NCBI RefSeq assembly: GCF_000143415.4
Contig: NW_003314261.1
Location: 2,674,904-2,738,903 of the forward strand
Reading direction: 5' to 3'
From: Selaginella moellendorffii
Taxonomy: Eukaryota; Streptophyta; Lycopodiopsida; Selaginellales; Selaginellaceae
DNA: 64,000 bases
Part shown: positions 21,690 through 31,316 of the stretch, piece after piece
Numbering within the stretch: position 1 is the first letter of the stretch
How the letters are laid out: every line of letters starts with the position of its first letter
Made by a program: the position numbers and the translations under genes
Notes under the pieces: generated by a model
Seen by the model: the letters and a program-made list of their open reading frames with translations, nothing else
Told to the model about the DNA's origin: nothing
Database searches by the model: none

Positions 21690-23321
21690 GATAATGAGAG
21701 AACTTAATGCTATCTATTAGCAATATTAAATACCTATTTCTCAGTATTGTTAGAGTTATTGAAACTAAGTAATGTAAGACTAGTAGCCTAAGTAATATTT
21801 AACTTAGGAATTCCATCCTTATGCCCAATTTAAGTACATTTGAAATATTAATAAACATAATAAAAATGGGTTTGTACCTCTTGCGATCATGGTAGTAAGT
21901 GTTAGTGCAAGAAGTCAGGTTCACTACAAGCTCTAAGAATTAACAATAACAAATTTGCAGAATTATATACTTGGAACAGTTTCACAAATAAACACTTATT
22001 ACAAGTTTGGACTAAATTGTGTGGTGAACTTTATCAAGCTTTGAGGAAGGCAATAGCAAGTTTGCTGGAATGGCTAAGCAATATAACATGATAAGTTAGA
22101 CAAAAATTGAAAGATTGATAAAAATATCATTTCATTTTGTGTTTATCTTGGGCATGGTGACTCTTATCTTGGATTCCATGCTCAAGCTACATTACCGATC
22201 GTATGAAGATTCCTCTATTGGTTCCAGCTCTTGGCTTTTCCTACCATCATATACTTTCACATCATCCCACCATCTCTCACATCCAAACACAGTCACAAAA
22301 TTCCATACCATGTTCTCTCCACACGCGCATTCATCACTATAAATGCCATCTCATTTTCATTCCGTTTTTCATCACCTTCAGCACTTTTTTTTGGGACATT
22401 TTGGCCATCACTTTATTTGGCACATCATTCTCTATTAGGAGAAACAAACATCACCTCTTTTGGACTTGTCCTTCACACAAGATCCAGCTGGGACTTCTCG
22501 ACATCATCTATGCCATCATCTTTTGGAGCAACTCTCTTCCAGCTAGTTGAACCCGGTTTCCCCAGGCAACTTGGCAGACTATTTGGTGTGGAATGCAGCA
22601 GACACCCTCTTCCATCAGCTCCAGCATCTCAGCGGGCAAGTGCCACCTCTTCTCACGAAGTTCCAGCGAGTTTATCATCATCTACGGCTGCTTGTTCCAG
22701 ATTCAAAGACATCACAATTGAGCACGTCTCAGACAATCCACATCACTTTATTACTTGGCTATGATCACTTCTCTTTCACATGATTCCATTCCATCCATCT
22801 CCAAATCTGCAGTTACCACGATTGGGCAACATTTCCCACCTTCTACCTCGCTTTCTTCTCTAGTTTCGGTCATTCCCTTCGGGCAAGGTTGGGATCAACA
22901 AGATGCTGCATGTGCATATTACCATTTCCTGAGCCAAGATCCAAGTACGTGTCCCATTCTCTTGGTACTCACAACTTTGGGTGTCTAGTTTGCGTTTAGA
23001 GTATTTCTCACAAGGTTTTCCCTCTAACCCCAAACTTACCTTTATCTTTTTTCTTTTCTATCACCTTATTATTTTATTTTCAGTTTCTCTTTTCTTTTTC
23101 TCTTTTTTTCTCCTCTACTTCTCTTGGATCCAGCAGTTTCTGTCTCTGGGCATTTGGTGCAGAACTTCACTACAACATCTTCAACATCCAAGTCATGGGT
23201 TCTTGCGACGACGAAGCCTGTCATGATCCCTCTTGGTCACCTATTGTGGCCGCTGCCAAGCATCTTAGCTAGAGTGAGAGGTTATATTCCGATCCCAGAA
23301 TATTCTCTCATCTCCTTGTAG
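21690..23321. other. unassigned region between transposon debris and inverted repeat
   Basis: AT-rich to 22200, then more C/T-rich, with Ser/His/Pro-rich open frames on the plus strand (for example 22231-22764). They look compositional rather than conserved. No gene is called. Confidence 0.35.
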
Positions 23322-24634
23322 CAGACTCCGCCTGGGTCAAAGTTGGGGAGTTGCATCTAGATGGAGCTACTCAACCAACCTTACATGGATTGCTCCAGAT
23401 TAATTGCAGTGCAAGTTTGACGGCACCTGAACCTCTGAGACCATTGATTAAGTGGACCTGATGATATCACTGAGAGGGAAATTGTTGCTAGAAGACTGAA
23501 GACCACATTGTTGCCGTTACAGAGCTACTGATCTGTGGTGGGACGGAGTCTATGGCCATTACCTTTTCTAGTCCAGATAATAAAAACTAAACATCTTCAA
23601 CAAACGCGCGTTCAAAGTGGATGTTCTTATGTCCTTGCTCCTGTATAAGACAAGTTTGTAAATGTAATGCCAGTACAAACAAGATCTAAATAATATTTGT
23701 GTTCCCCCAGGCTCGTAGCCACACGGTGGACCAGGCAAGACCTCGCAGCTTTAGAAGGCATGGAACGTTAAGAATTGGTGAGCTTGGTGTTGCTTCTAGC
23801 TGCATCAGACAAGTTGCTCAAATCAGTGGAAGCACTGGTAAACTTCAAGTTCTTGCGACTGATTCAGTAAAGGAACAAGGATCAAGCTTTCCACAGTCTT
23901 CTTGAGCATGTTCTGGAGCATGTCGATTTGCTCTTGGTTGGCAAGTTCTGCTTGAAGGCCCCTCCACATACTCCGGAGGAACTCACTCCATGCTTTGGCG
24001 AGCCCTTGAATAAGTCTCTCAATCGGTAAGAGGTGACATTGTTGAAGGTTTTAAGGAACTGTTGGATCTGAACTTGAACGTGTTGCACAACTTGAGCATC
24101 ATGAGGGCATCAGTCTTCAAGTTACAAACAGTGTCAAGCATAACATTCCATCCCACCAGAAGATCAGTCACTGCAGCAGGATTTCTTTCTTGTGCTGAAG
24201 ATGTCGAGTCTGAATGTTGTACACAAGGTCTTTATGCTTCAGGTATGTCAGCGATGCTTGGGAACGATCTATGGAATCAGGGAAAAGTCCAAGGTAAGGG
24301 TATTTGCACGCGTTCGAGGTGATGCCCGTGGCATGATGCATGCGCTGGCCAAGACCGGCGATCTGGACGGCGCCAAAAAGGTCTTCAACGAGAATGTCGC
24401 CAACGAGTTCTTGTTCAAGGAGACGATGTTACATTTATCAGATTCTGGACTGTTCTTTTCTTTTTTGCTCACCCAGCAGCCCTCTTGCTATTGAAGAGTC
24501 CACACAGTGATCTTGGTGGTGGACAGCAGACCACACGAGTTCCTCTTCAAGCACGAGGACTTGCAGTCCTCCAGCGAGTTGAAAGAACCAAAAGAAATTC
24601 TTTAGGGCTTATTTGAATGAAGGAATATTCCAAC
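23322..24634 (+). repeat. left arm of a large inverted repeat
   Basis: About 1.3 kb that is repeated in reverse complement at 26538-27834. It begins with agactccgcctgggtcaaag and ends with ggaatattccaac. Within it is a PPR-like fragment (24326-24420, GMMHALAKTGDLDGAKKVF) and remnants of coiled-coil-like coding sequence on the opposite strand (near 23940-23884, EQIDMLQNMLKKTVES). The arm thus contains captured gene fragments rather than an obvious transposase. Confidence 0.85.
24320..24420 (+). pseudogene. PPR-motif gene fragment
   Basis: A short frame reading GMMHALAKTGDLDGAKKVFNE has the spacing and residues of a pentatricopeptide repeat. It lacks flanking repeats. The inverted counterpart is near 26760-26830 on the other strand. 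This is a captured fragment, not a gene. Confidence 0.45.
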
Positions 24635-24860
24635 CACTTCTAGCTCGCAGGGCTTTTACCTTGTCAACGCTGTGGAGCTTGACGGTCCACGCTGACTTCT
24701 TTCACAAGGAAACTCAAGACACAACGTGGGATGCCAACTTTGTCACGCTGCAAATGGAGTCAGTCGAGTACTGGACTTTGGATTTGAAAGCGCAGTGCAA
24801 GCAGCGACCAAATTCTACAACGTTCCATAATATGTGGAGACAATCAACCCGAGCAGCAGC
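24635..24860 (+). repeat. segment C, inverted copy at about 27871-28020
   Basis: The block containing ctttcacaaggaaactcaag and cgtgggatgccaactttgtc recurs in reverse complement just before the second APH-like gene. A short preceding block (ttgtcaacgctgtgga) recurs in direct orientation at 27855, so the C segment itself appears flipped between the copies. Confidence 0.75.
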
Positions 24861-24974
24861 AGCACGGGGAGCCTTCAGGTCATCCTCGCGGTGACCCTGA
24901 GCGCCCGGCTCCATGTGGACCGTGGGATACTAAGGATACTAAGGATCCCTGTCAATAGCTTAGGGCATTGCAAG

Positions 24975-26360
24975 ATGGAGCGTGTCAGGCGCATCGTTTT
25001 CGACTGTTTTGGTTGCTTTCCGGGACGCTTGGAGAGGATCATCGGGAAAGTGCTGGGCTGCTGTGTCCGCATCCAGGGCGTCCTTGGCCGTGGCAGCTAC
25101 AACCTTGTGCTCGACACGCTGCTGGTAGACAAGGGTCGGAGCGAGCGTCGCGTCGCGCTTCGCCTCCCGCTCACTCGCCGCAGCCGGATTTCTCCCCAAG
25201 AGGCGGTCTCTGGCTACGCGGCCACTCTCTTCCTGTCGCAGCTAGGCGGCCCCACGGTCGTCGCGGGGCCGATCCACGTGGCAAGCCCGCCCCTCCCTTA
25301 CGCGACACGGGGGATGTCCTACCTGGCGGTTCTACCCGTGGCCGACGGTGTACGGCTGTGGGATCTTTGGGAGGACAGCCGCTCCACGCTGGCATGGAGG
25401 AAGAGGGTGCTGTCCGACCTGGCAGCCGTGACGCTCCAGCTGTACCGCCACCCGCTGGAGGGGATTGGTGACATGGCGCTCGCATCCGACGGGTCTCCAT
25501 GCGTGGGCGTGCTGCACGACGGCGCCGTGGCCATCGCCATGGAGCGCGGGATGGACGTGGGCGATCGCCTCAGCCCCGGCCCCTATTCGACTTGGAAGGA
25601 GTATGCTTGGAACCAGATCCAGGGGTTGCTGCTGCTGCATGGAGACAGCCCCTTATACGGCGGATCGATCAGGGCCAACGCGGAGATCATCCTTGAGTGG
25701 CTGGAGGATTTCCAGCCCGATTTCCCGGAGAAGTTCTTCCTTTGTCACCCCGAGTTTGGCAGCGGGCAGGTATTGGTTGATCCCGGCTCGGGGCACGTCG
25801 AGAGCATTGTCGACTGGGACTGCGCGAAAACGGTGACGGTGCATTGGCTGGCGCGGGGCTTCTTTCTCCCGTTTTTCCACTATCGCGAGAAGCCTGACGA
25901 GGTGGAGGAGGAGGAGCTACTGAGGTTTTTCCGCGAGGAGCTGAGGTTGGGTGGTGCGCCGGAGCTCGTCCCGTACGTGACCAAGCACCCCGAGGAGGTG
26001 TATCCGCAAGTCATGTTTGAGGAGCACATTCGTCCTCGTGAGGTTTCTGCCGAGTGTGCAGACACCTCGCTGTGGGTGTTTTGTACAGAGATGCAAGCGC
26101 AGGGGTTCATGGATGATGAGATGGTGATACAAAAGGTTGAGGCGCCTTGGAAGAAATCGAAATCTCCGACCACTTCGTCGGCCGAAGAGGACGATGAAGA
26201 GAAGAGTGGTGAGGACGATGAAGAGGACGAGGACGGTGAGGAGGAGAGTGGCGACGATGAAGAGGAGAGCAGCGACAGCGAGGAGGAGAGTGGCAAGGAC
26301 GATGAAGAGGACGAGGACGGTGAGGAGGAGAGCGGCGAGGACGAGGACGAGGAGCAGTGA
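24975..26360 (+). CDS. APH/choline-kinase-type phosphotransferase-like protein, copy A
   Basis: Single-exon gene of 461 aa from MERVRRIVFDCFG; the frame is open 47 codons further upstream, but this ATG is shared with copy B. The middle resembles fungal-type aminoglycoside phosphotransferase-family proteins: FLCHPEFGSGQVLVD (about residues 258-272) aligns with the catalytic loop HPDFxxQNxLVD, and SIVDWDCA with the metal-binding (DFG-equivalent) FIDWD. The catalytic Asp is Glu and the metal-binding Asn is Gln, so it may be a degenerate or altered kinase. The C-terminus is a roughly 60-residue acidic tail of EEDDEE/SGEDDEE repeats. The gene is GC-rich and sits in the loop of the inverted repeat. 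The near-identical copy B is at 28054. Substrate unknown. Fungal origin is inference. Confidence 0.72.
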   Translation: MERVRRIVFDCFGCFPGRLERIIGKVLGCCVRIQGVLGRGSYNLVLDTLLVDKGRSERRVALRLPLTRRSRISPQEAVSGYAATLFLSQLGGPTVVAGPIHVASPPLPYATRGMSYLAVLPVADGVRLWDLWEDSRSTLAWRKRVLSDLAAVTLQLYRHPLEGIGDMALASDGSPCVGVLHDGAVAIAMERGMDVGDRLSPGPYSTWKEYAWNQIQGLLLLHGDSPLYGGSIRANAEIILEWLEDFQPDFPEKFFLCHPEFGSGQVLVDPGSGHVESIVDWDCAKTVTVHWLARGFFLPFFHYREKPDEVEEEELLRFFREELRLGGAPELVPYVTKHPEEVYPQVMFEEHIRPREVSAECADTSLWVFCTEMQAQGFMDDEMVIQKVEAPWKKSKSPTTSSAEEDDEEKSGEDDEEDEDGEEESGDDEEESSDSEEESGKDDEEDEDGEEESGEDEDEEQ

Positions 26361-26399
26361 AGAGGAGAGTGGCGAGGTTTCGTGAAAGTGAAAAATGCC

Positions 26400-26580
26400 G
26401 TACACATACGAATCTAAACCAAGCCCTATAGATTAGAATATTCGCTCATTCAAATAAACCCCACCGAATATTCGGGTCTTATCTAGGTTTATTACATGAC
26501 TGCATTCCCTTCTCTCCTTGCGAAAATATGCTTAAGAGTTGGAATATTCTCTCATGCAAATAAACCCTAAAGAATATTCT
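26400..26580 (+). repeat. GAATATTC / AAATAAACCC repeat units
   Basis: A unit of the form aatattcgctcattcaaataaaccc...gaatattc occurs at about 26429-26473 and again at 26541-26580. It recurs in reverse complement near 24604-24634 and in direct orientation at 29450-29495, after copy B. The palindrome GAATATTC brackets each unit. Confidence 0.6.
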
Positions 26581-27834
26581 GGTATTTTGAAAATCTTTCT
26601 TTTGGTTCTTTCAACTCGCTGGAGGACTGCAAGTCCTCGTGCTCGAGCAGCCGGAAGTGGAACTCGCGTGGTCTGCTGTCCACCTCCAAGATCACTGTGT
26701 GGACTCCTCAATAGTAAGAGAGCTGTCCGGAATCTGATAAGTGTAACATCGTCTCCTTGAACAAGAACTCGTTGAAGACCTTTTTGGCACCGTCTGGATC
26801 GCCGGTCTTGGCCAGCGCATGCATCATGCCATGGGCATCACCTCAAACGCACGCAAATAACCTTACCTTGGACTTTTACCTGATTCTATAGATCGTTCCC
26901 AAGCATCGTTGACATACCTAAAGCATGAAGACCTTGTGTACAACATTCAGACTTGACATCTTCAACACAAAAAAGAGATCCTGCTACAGTGTCTGATTTT
27001 CTGGTCTTGGAACCTATGGGATAGAATGTTGTGCTTGACACTGTTTGTAGCTTGAAGACTGATGCCCTCATGATGCTCAAGTTGTACAACACGTTCAAGT
27101 TCAGATCCAACAGTACCTTGAAACCTTCAACAATGTCACCTCTTACTGATCAAGAGACTTATTCAAGGGCTCACCAAAGCACGGAGCGAGTTCCTCCGGA
27201 GTATGTGGAGGGGCTCGCAAGAGAAAATCTACGCTTGAGAACATGCTCAACAAGACTGTGGAAAGCTTGATCCATGTTCCTTTACTGAATCGGTCGCAAG
27301 AACTTGAAGTTTACTAGTGCTTCCACTGATTTGAGCAACTTGACTGATGCAGCTAGAAACAACACCAAGCTCGCCAATTCTTAACGTTCCATGCCCTCTA
27401 AAGCTGCGAGGTCTTGCCTGGTCCACCGCGTGGCTACAAGCCTGGGGGAACACAAATATTATTTAGATCTCGTTTGTACTAGCATTACATTTACAAGTTT
27501 GTCTTATACAGGAGCAAGGACATTAGAACATCCACCGTTTGTTGAAGATGTTTAGTTTTTATTATCTGGACTAGAAGAGGTAATGGCCATAGACTCCGTC
27601 CCACCACAGATCAGTAGCTCTGTAACGGCAACAATATGGTCTTCAGTCTTCTAGCAACAATTTCCCTCCTGTGATATCATCAGGTCCACTTAATCAATGG
27701 TCTCAGAGGTTCAGGTGCCATCAAATTTGCACTGCGATTAATCTGGAGCAATCCATGTAAGGTTGGTTGAGTAGCTCCAGATCTGTAGCCCACATCCATA
27801 TGCAACTCCCCAACTTTGACCCAGGCGGAGTCTG
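26538..27834 (-). repeat. right arm of the large inverted repeat
   Basis: Reverse complement of 23322-24634, with small indels; for example a 17-20-base block near 27780-27800 is absent from the left arm. The arms enclose 24635-26537, which holds the APH-like gene copy A. Confidence 0.85.
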
Positions 27835-27870
27835 TTGGAAGCTTGCAAGGCCTTGTCAACGCTGTGGAAC

Positions 27871-28020
27871 TTGGTGCTGCTGCTCGGGTTGATTGCTTCT
27901 ATGGAACGTTGTCACCGCGCTTTAAGTCCAGTACTCGACACTCCATTTGCAGCGTGACAAAGTTGGCATCCCACGTTGTGTCTTGAATTTCCTTGTGAAA
28001 GAAGTCAGCGCGGACCGTCA
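27871..28020 (-). repeat. inverted copy of segment C
   Basis: Reverse complement of about 24676-24860, with two internal deletions of roughly 10-20 bases. It lies directly upstream of APH-like copy B. Confidence 0.75.
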
Positions 28021-28053
28021 GCTTTTAGGGATTGCGAGAGGAGTGAAGGAGTG

Positions 28054-29445
28054 ATGGAGCGTGTCAGGCGCATCGTCTTCGACTGTTTTGGTTGCTTTCC
28101 GGGACGCTTGGAGAGGATCATCGGGAAAGTGCTGGGCTGCTGTGTCCGCATCCAGGGCGTCCTTGGCCGTGGCAGGCACCTTGTGCTCGACACACTGCTG
28201 ATAGACAAGGGTCGGAGCGAGCGTCGCGTCGCGCTTCGCCTCCCGCTCACTCGCCGCAGCCGGATTTCTCCCCAAGAGGCGGTCTCTGGCTACGCGGCCA
28301 CTCTCTTCCTGTCGCAGCTAGGCGGCCCCACGGTCGTCGCGGGGCCGGTCCACGTGGCAAGCCCGCCCCTCCCTTACGCGACACGGGGGATGTCCTACCT
28401 GGCGGTTCTACCCGTGGCCGACGGTGTACGGCTGTGGGATCTTTGGGAGGACAGCCGCTCCACGCTGGCATGGAGGAAGAGGGTGCTGTCCGACCTGGCA
28501 GCCGTCACGCTCCAGCTGTACCGCCACCCGCTGGAGGGGATTGGTGACATGGCGCTCGCATCCGACGGGTCTCCGTGCGTGGGCGTGCTGCGCGACGGCG
28601 CCGTGGCCATCGCCATGGAGCGCGGGATGGACGTGGGCGATCGCCTCAGCCCCGGCCCCTATTCGACTTGGAAGGAGTATGCTTGGAACCAGATCCAGGG
28701 CTTGCTGCTGCTGTATGGAGACAGCCCCTTATACGGCGGATCGATCAGAGCCAACGCGGAGATCATCCTCGAGTGGCTGGAGGATTTCCAGCCCGATTTC
28801 CCGGAGAAGTTCTTCCTTTGTCACCCCGAGTTTGGCAGCGGGCAGGTGTTGGTTGATTCCGGCTAGGGGCACGTCGAGAGCATTGGCGACTGGGACGGCG
28901 CGAAAACGGTGACGGTGCATTGGCTTGCGCGGGGCTTCTTTCTCCCGTTTTTCCACTATCGCGAGAAGCCTGACGAGGAGGAGGAGGAGGAGCTACTGAG
29001 GTTTTTCCGCGAGGAGCTGAGGTTGGGTGGTGCGCCGGAGCTCGTTCCGTACGTGACCAAGTACCCCGAGGAGGTGTATCCGCAAGTCATGTTTGAGGAG
29101 CACATTCGTCCTCGTGAGGTTTCTGCCGAGGGTGCAAACAGCTTGCTGTGGGTGCTTTGTACAGATATGCAAGCGCAGGGGTTCATGGATGATGAGATGG
29201 TGATACAAAAGGTTGAGGCGCCTTGGAAGAAATCGAAATCTCCAATCACTTCGTCGGCCCAAGAGGACGATGAAGAGAAGAGTGGTGAGGACGATGAAGA
29301 GGACGAGGACGGTGAGGAGGAGAGCGGCGACGGTGAAGAGGAGAGCGGCGACGGTGAAGAGGGAGTGGCGAGGTTTCCTCAAAGTGAAAAATGCCGTACA
29401 CATGCCGTTGGTACGAATCGAAACCAAGCCCTACCAGAGGGTTAG
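28054..29445 (+). pseudogene. APH-like phosphotransferase, copy B (nonsense mutation)
   Basis: A nearly identical second copy of the gene at 24975. TCG of copy A is TAG here (28864-28866), inside the catalytic loop just after HPEFGSGQVLVDSG. A few substitutions follow (IGDWDG instead of IVDWDC) in the otherwise conserved motif. One codon is missing near residue 40 (GRGRHLV versus GRGSYNLV). In the acidic tail a one-base deletion shifts the frame past the original stop, so the open frame runs to 29445. The frame after the nonsense codon stays open and intact, so the mutation is recent. The direct repeat with copy A extends about 100 bases into the 3' flank. Confidence 0.8.
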
Positions 29446-29514
29446 ATTAGAATATTCGCGCATTCAAATAAACCCTAGAGAATATTCGGGTGTCTTATCT
29501 TCTTGAGGTGGTTT

Positions 29515-30788
29515 CTATCCATGTTGTTGGGTATTACATGAGCATCGCAGCTCTTGGAGCGATTTCCACTGACTATCCTGCGAAAACCAAGAGCAGAAAG
29601 AATGTGAGGAAGAAATTCAGCAAAGAAGATTTAAGCTCTTGCTTACCAGCTGAGCGGCCTCCGCGCCAAGGGCGTGGTCCATGGTGAGGAACAAGGCCTT
29701 CCATTTGTCCATTTGAAGCTCGTACTGTCGCTTGGCCTTTGCCGGATCTTCGTGCCGGCTGAGGTCGAGGAAGCTGGATTTATCAGCCGGCATAAATATA
29801 TCGTCCTTGGCAACGATGGCTGTTCTAACTCGTCTCCGGCTCCGCTTCAAGGCTGCGCAAATCTTACACTCGTGAGATTCCACGACAAGTCACAAGCGAA
29901 AGCAGACCTGAGATCCTTCCTTTGATATCCTGGTTGACAAGCTTAAGCCAGATCGCGGCAGGACCACCTGGAAAAAGAAAACCACGAACACCATTCCATC
30001 AACCCAAAGAGCGAGCCAGACTTACTTTGCTTCTGGATCATTGCGTCGCTCTGAGTCATCAAGTGATGATCATCGTCTTGCTCGTCATCCACCAGCTTGT
30101 CAATCGTAACGTCCCAGCTCTCGGTTTTAGAGCGGGAACCTTCCAAAGTCCCACAGCTAAAATCTTCCACACTGGTGGCCACCTCCGAATCGTTTGTAGC
30201 CCTGTTTTCCAAGCTTTCCAGCGCCTCCGTGAATGTAAGCATCTCCTCTAAGTTGGCTTCTGGACGCTCGCGCTTCACTTGCTTGCAAGCCACAACCGCC
30301 GGCTTCGCAACTCCACGATTTTCATCAGCAAACTCCCGGCATCGCTTGCGGACCAAAGTCCCGGACTTTAGAACAGCTCCAATCGCCGAATGGACGTACT
30401 TGCTATCGTGAACACGGCCAATTATCCCCGGTTTGAGCTCGCCCAAGACTCCAGACGGGGGAACGGGCTCCTGCGGCTTCTCATCCTCCGGAAGAACACT
30501 GGGCCTGACGATAACGGTCGGCTGCTTGGGCCTCCTCGTCCTCCTCTGCCACTGCGATTGCGCATCTAGGCACGAACCAACTGTGCCGATCTCGATTTTT
30601 GTAGGGAAAGTTCCCAGCTTGGCATCAGAATCGGCGCCCCAGCCCTGGCAGGCCGAGAGATTGTGGACGAACCTGGGCTTGATGTCAACGACGCCGGGTC
30701 CATTCAGAACCTTGAGCGGCGCCCTTGCCGGCGCATTGGCCTTGCTCTCCAGAGCTCCCGACGCCAGTAGATCCTTGAGAACGCCCAT
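29515..30788 (-). CDS. unrecognised plant protein
   Basis: The model has four coding exons (minus): 30788-30026, 29967-29908, 29852-29647 and 29577-29515, giving 363 aa with matching phases. Introns are 58, 55 and 69 nt. The N-terminus is MGVLKDLLASGALESKANAP. A conserved-looking centre (KPGIIGRVHDSKYVHSAIG) follows, then an acidic stretch (DDEQDDDHH). The C-terminal exons give IWLKLVNQDIKGRISALKR, DPAKAKRQYELQMDKWKAL and a short last exon ending CNTQQHG. It looks like a soluble, partly disordered, possibly nuclear protein. No domain is recognised. The third acceptor (GCGCAG at 29855) is the only one restoring the frame; the last exon is the least certain. Divergent from the LIMR gene at 31317. 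Confidence 0.65.
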
Positions 30789-31316
30789 CTGAGATCTAGG
30801 AACCGCGAAATCTTACATGAATCGCGCGCGCGGTCGCGAAACCCTGCCCGGGGAGGAACCCTAGCTCGTCGCGCTCGCGCCGTCGATCTGTATAAAGAGG
30901 AGAGCTGCCAGCGAGCGCGAAATTCAAACACTCTCGTTAGAGCTTTGACGGAATCTTTTCCCCAACGGAATATGCGAAGCTACCAGAATATGACGCCCAG
31001 TATGTTTTCAATGGCTGGATATGGCGAACAGAGTTACAAGCGCGTCGTCGAGGGCTAGGGTTTTGGATGCGCGGGAGCTCCGGAGCGTGCTTCTGGCGCC
31101 AGATTCAGGGGCGCTGCCTCGTGCTCGTCGCTGGCGACGAATGTAAGTAGCTGAATCCTCGTCGGCAGCGCAGGGAAGCTAGATCTGGCTCTCCAATTTG
31201 TCTCTCCGGGTTCTTCTCGCGGAATCTAGGACAGGGCCAGCTGCGAGCTCGCCGCGCGCCGAAAATGCGCTTGGGGCACAGGTGATTTGGAAGGAAAGAA
31301 GTGTCGAGCTCCTGCA
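30789..31316. promoter_or_regulatory. divergent promoter region
   Basis: A 528-bp GC-rich spacer between two divergently transcribed genes. A TATAAA-like block lies at 30891-30897. No coding sequence is seen. The shared promoter is inferred from arrangement. Confidence 0.45.

Noticed and set aside
24834-24974. In-frame extension of the APH-like gene upstream of 24975
   Set aside because: The extension falls in segment C, which is inverted in copy B. The two copies share sequence only from the ATG at 24975, so that start is preferred.
25171-26407. Several long minus-strand and alternative frames across the APH-like gene, including Ser-rich complements of the acidic tail
   Set aside because: High-GC codon bias opens shadow frames; only the plus frame has family motifs.
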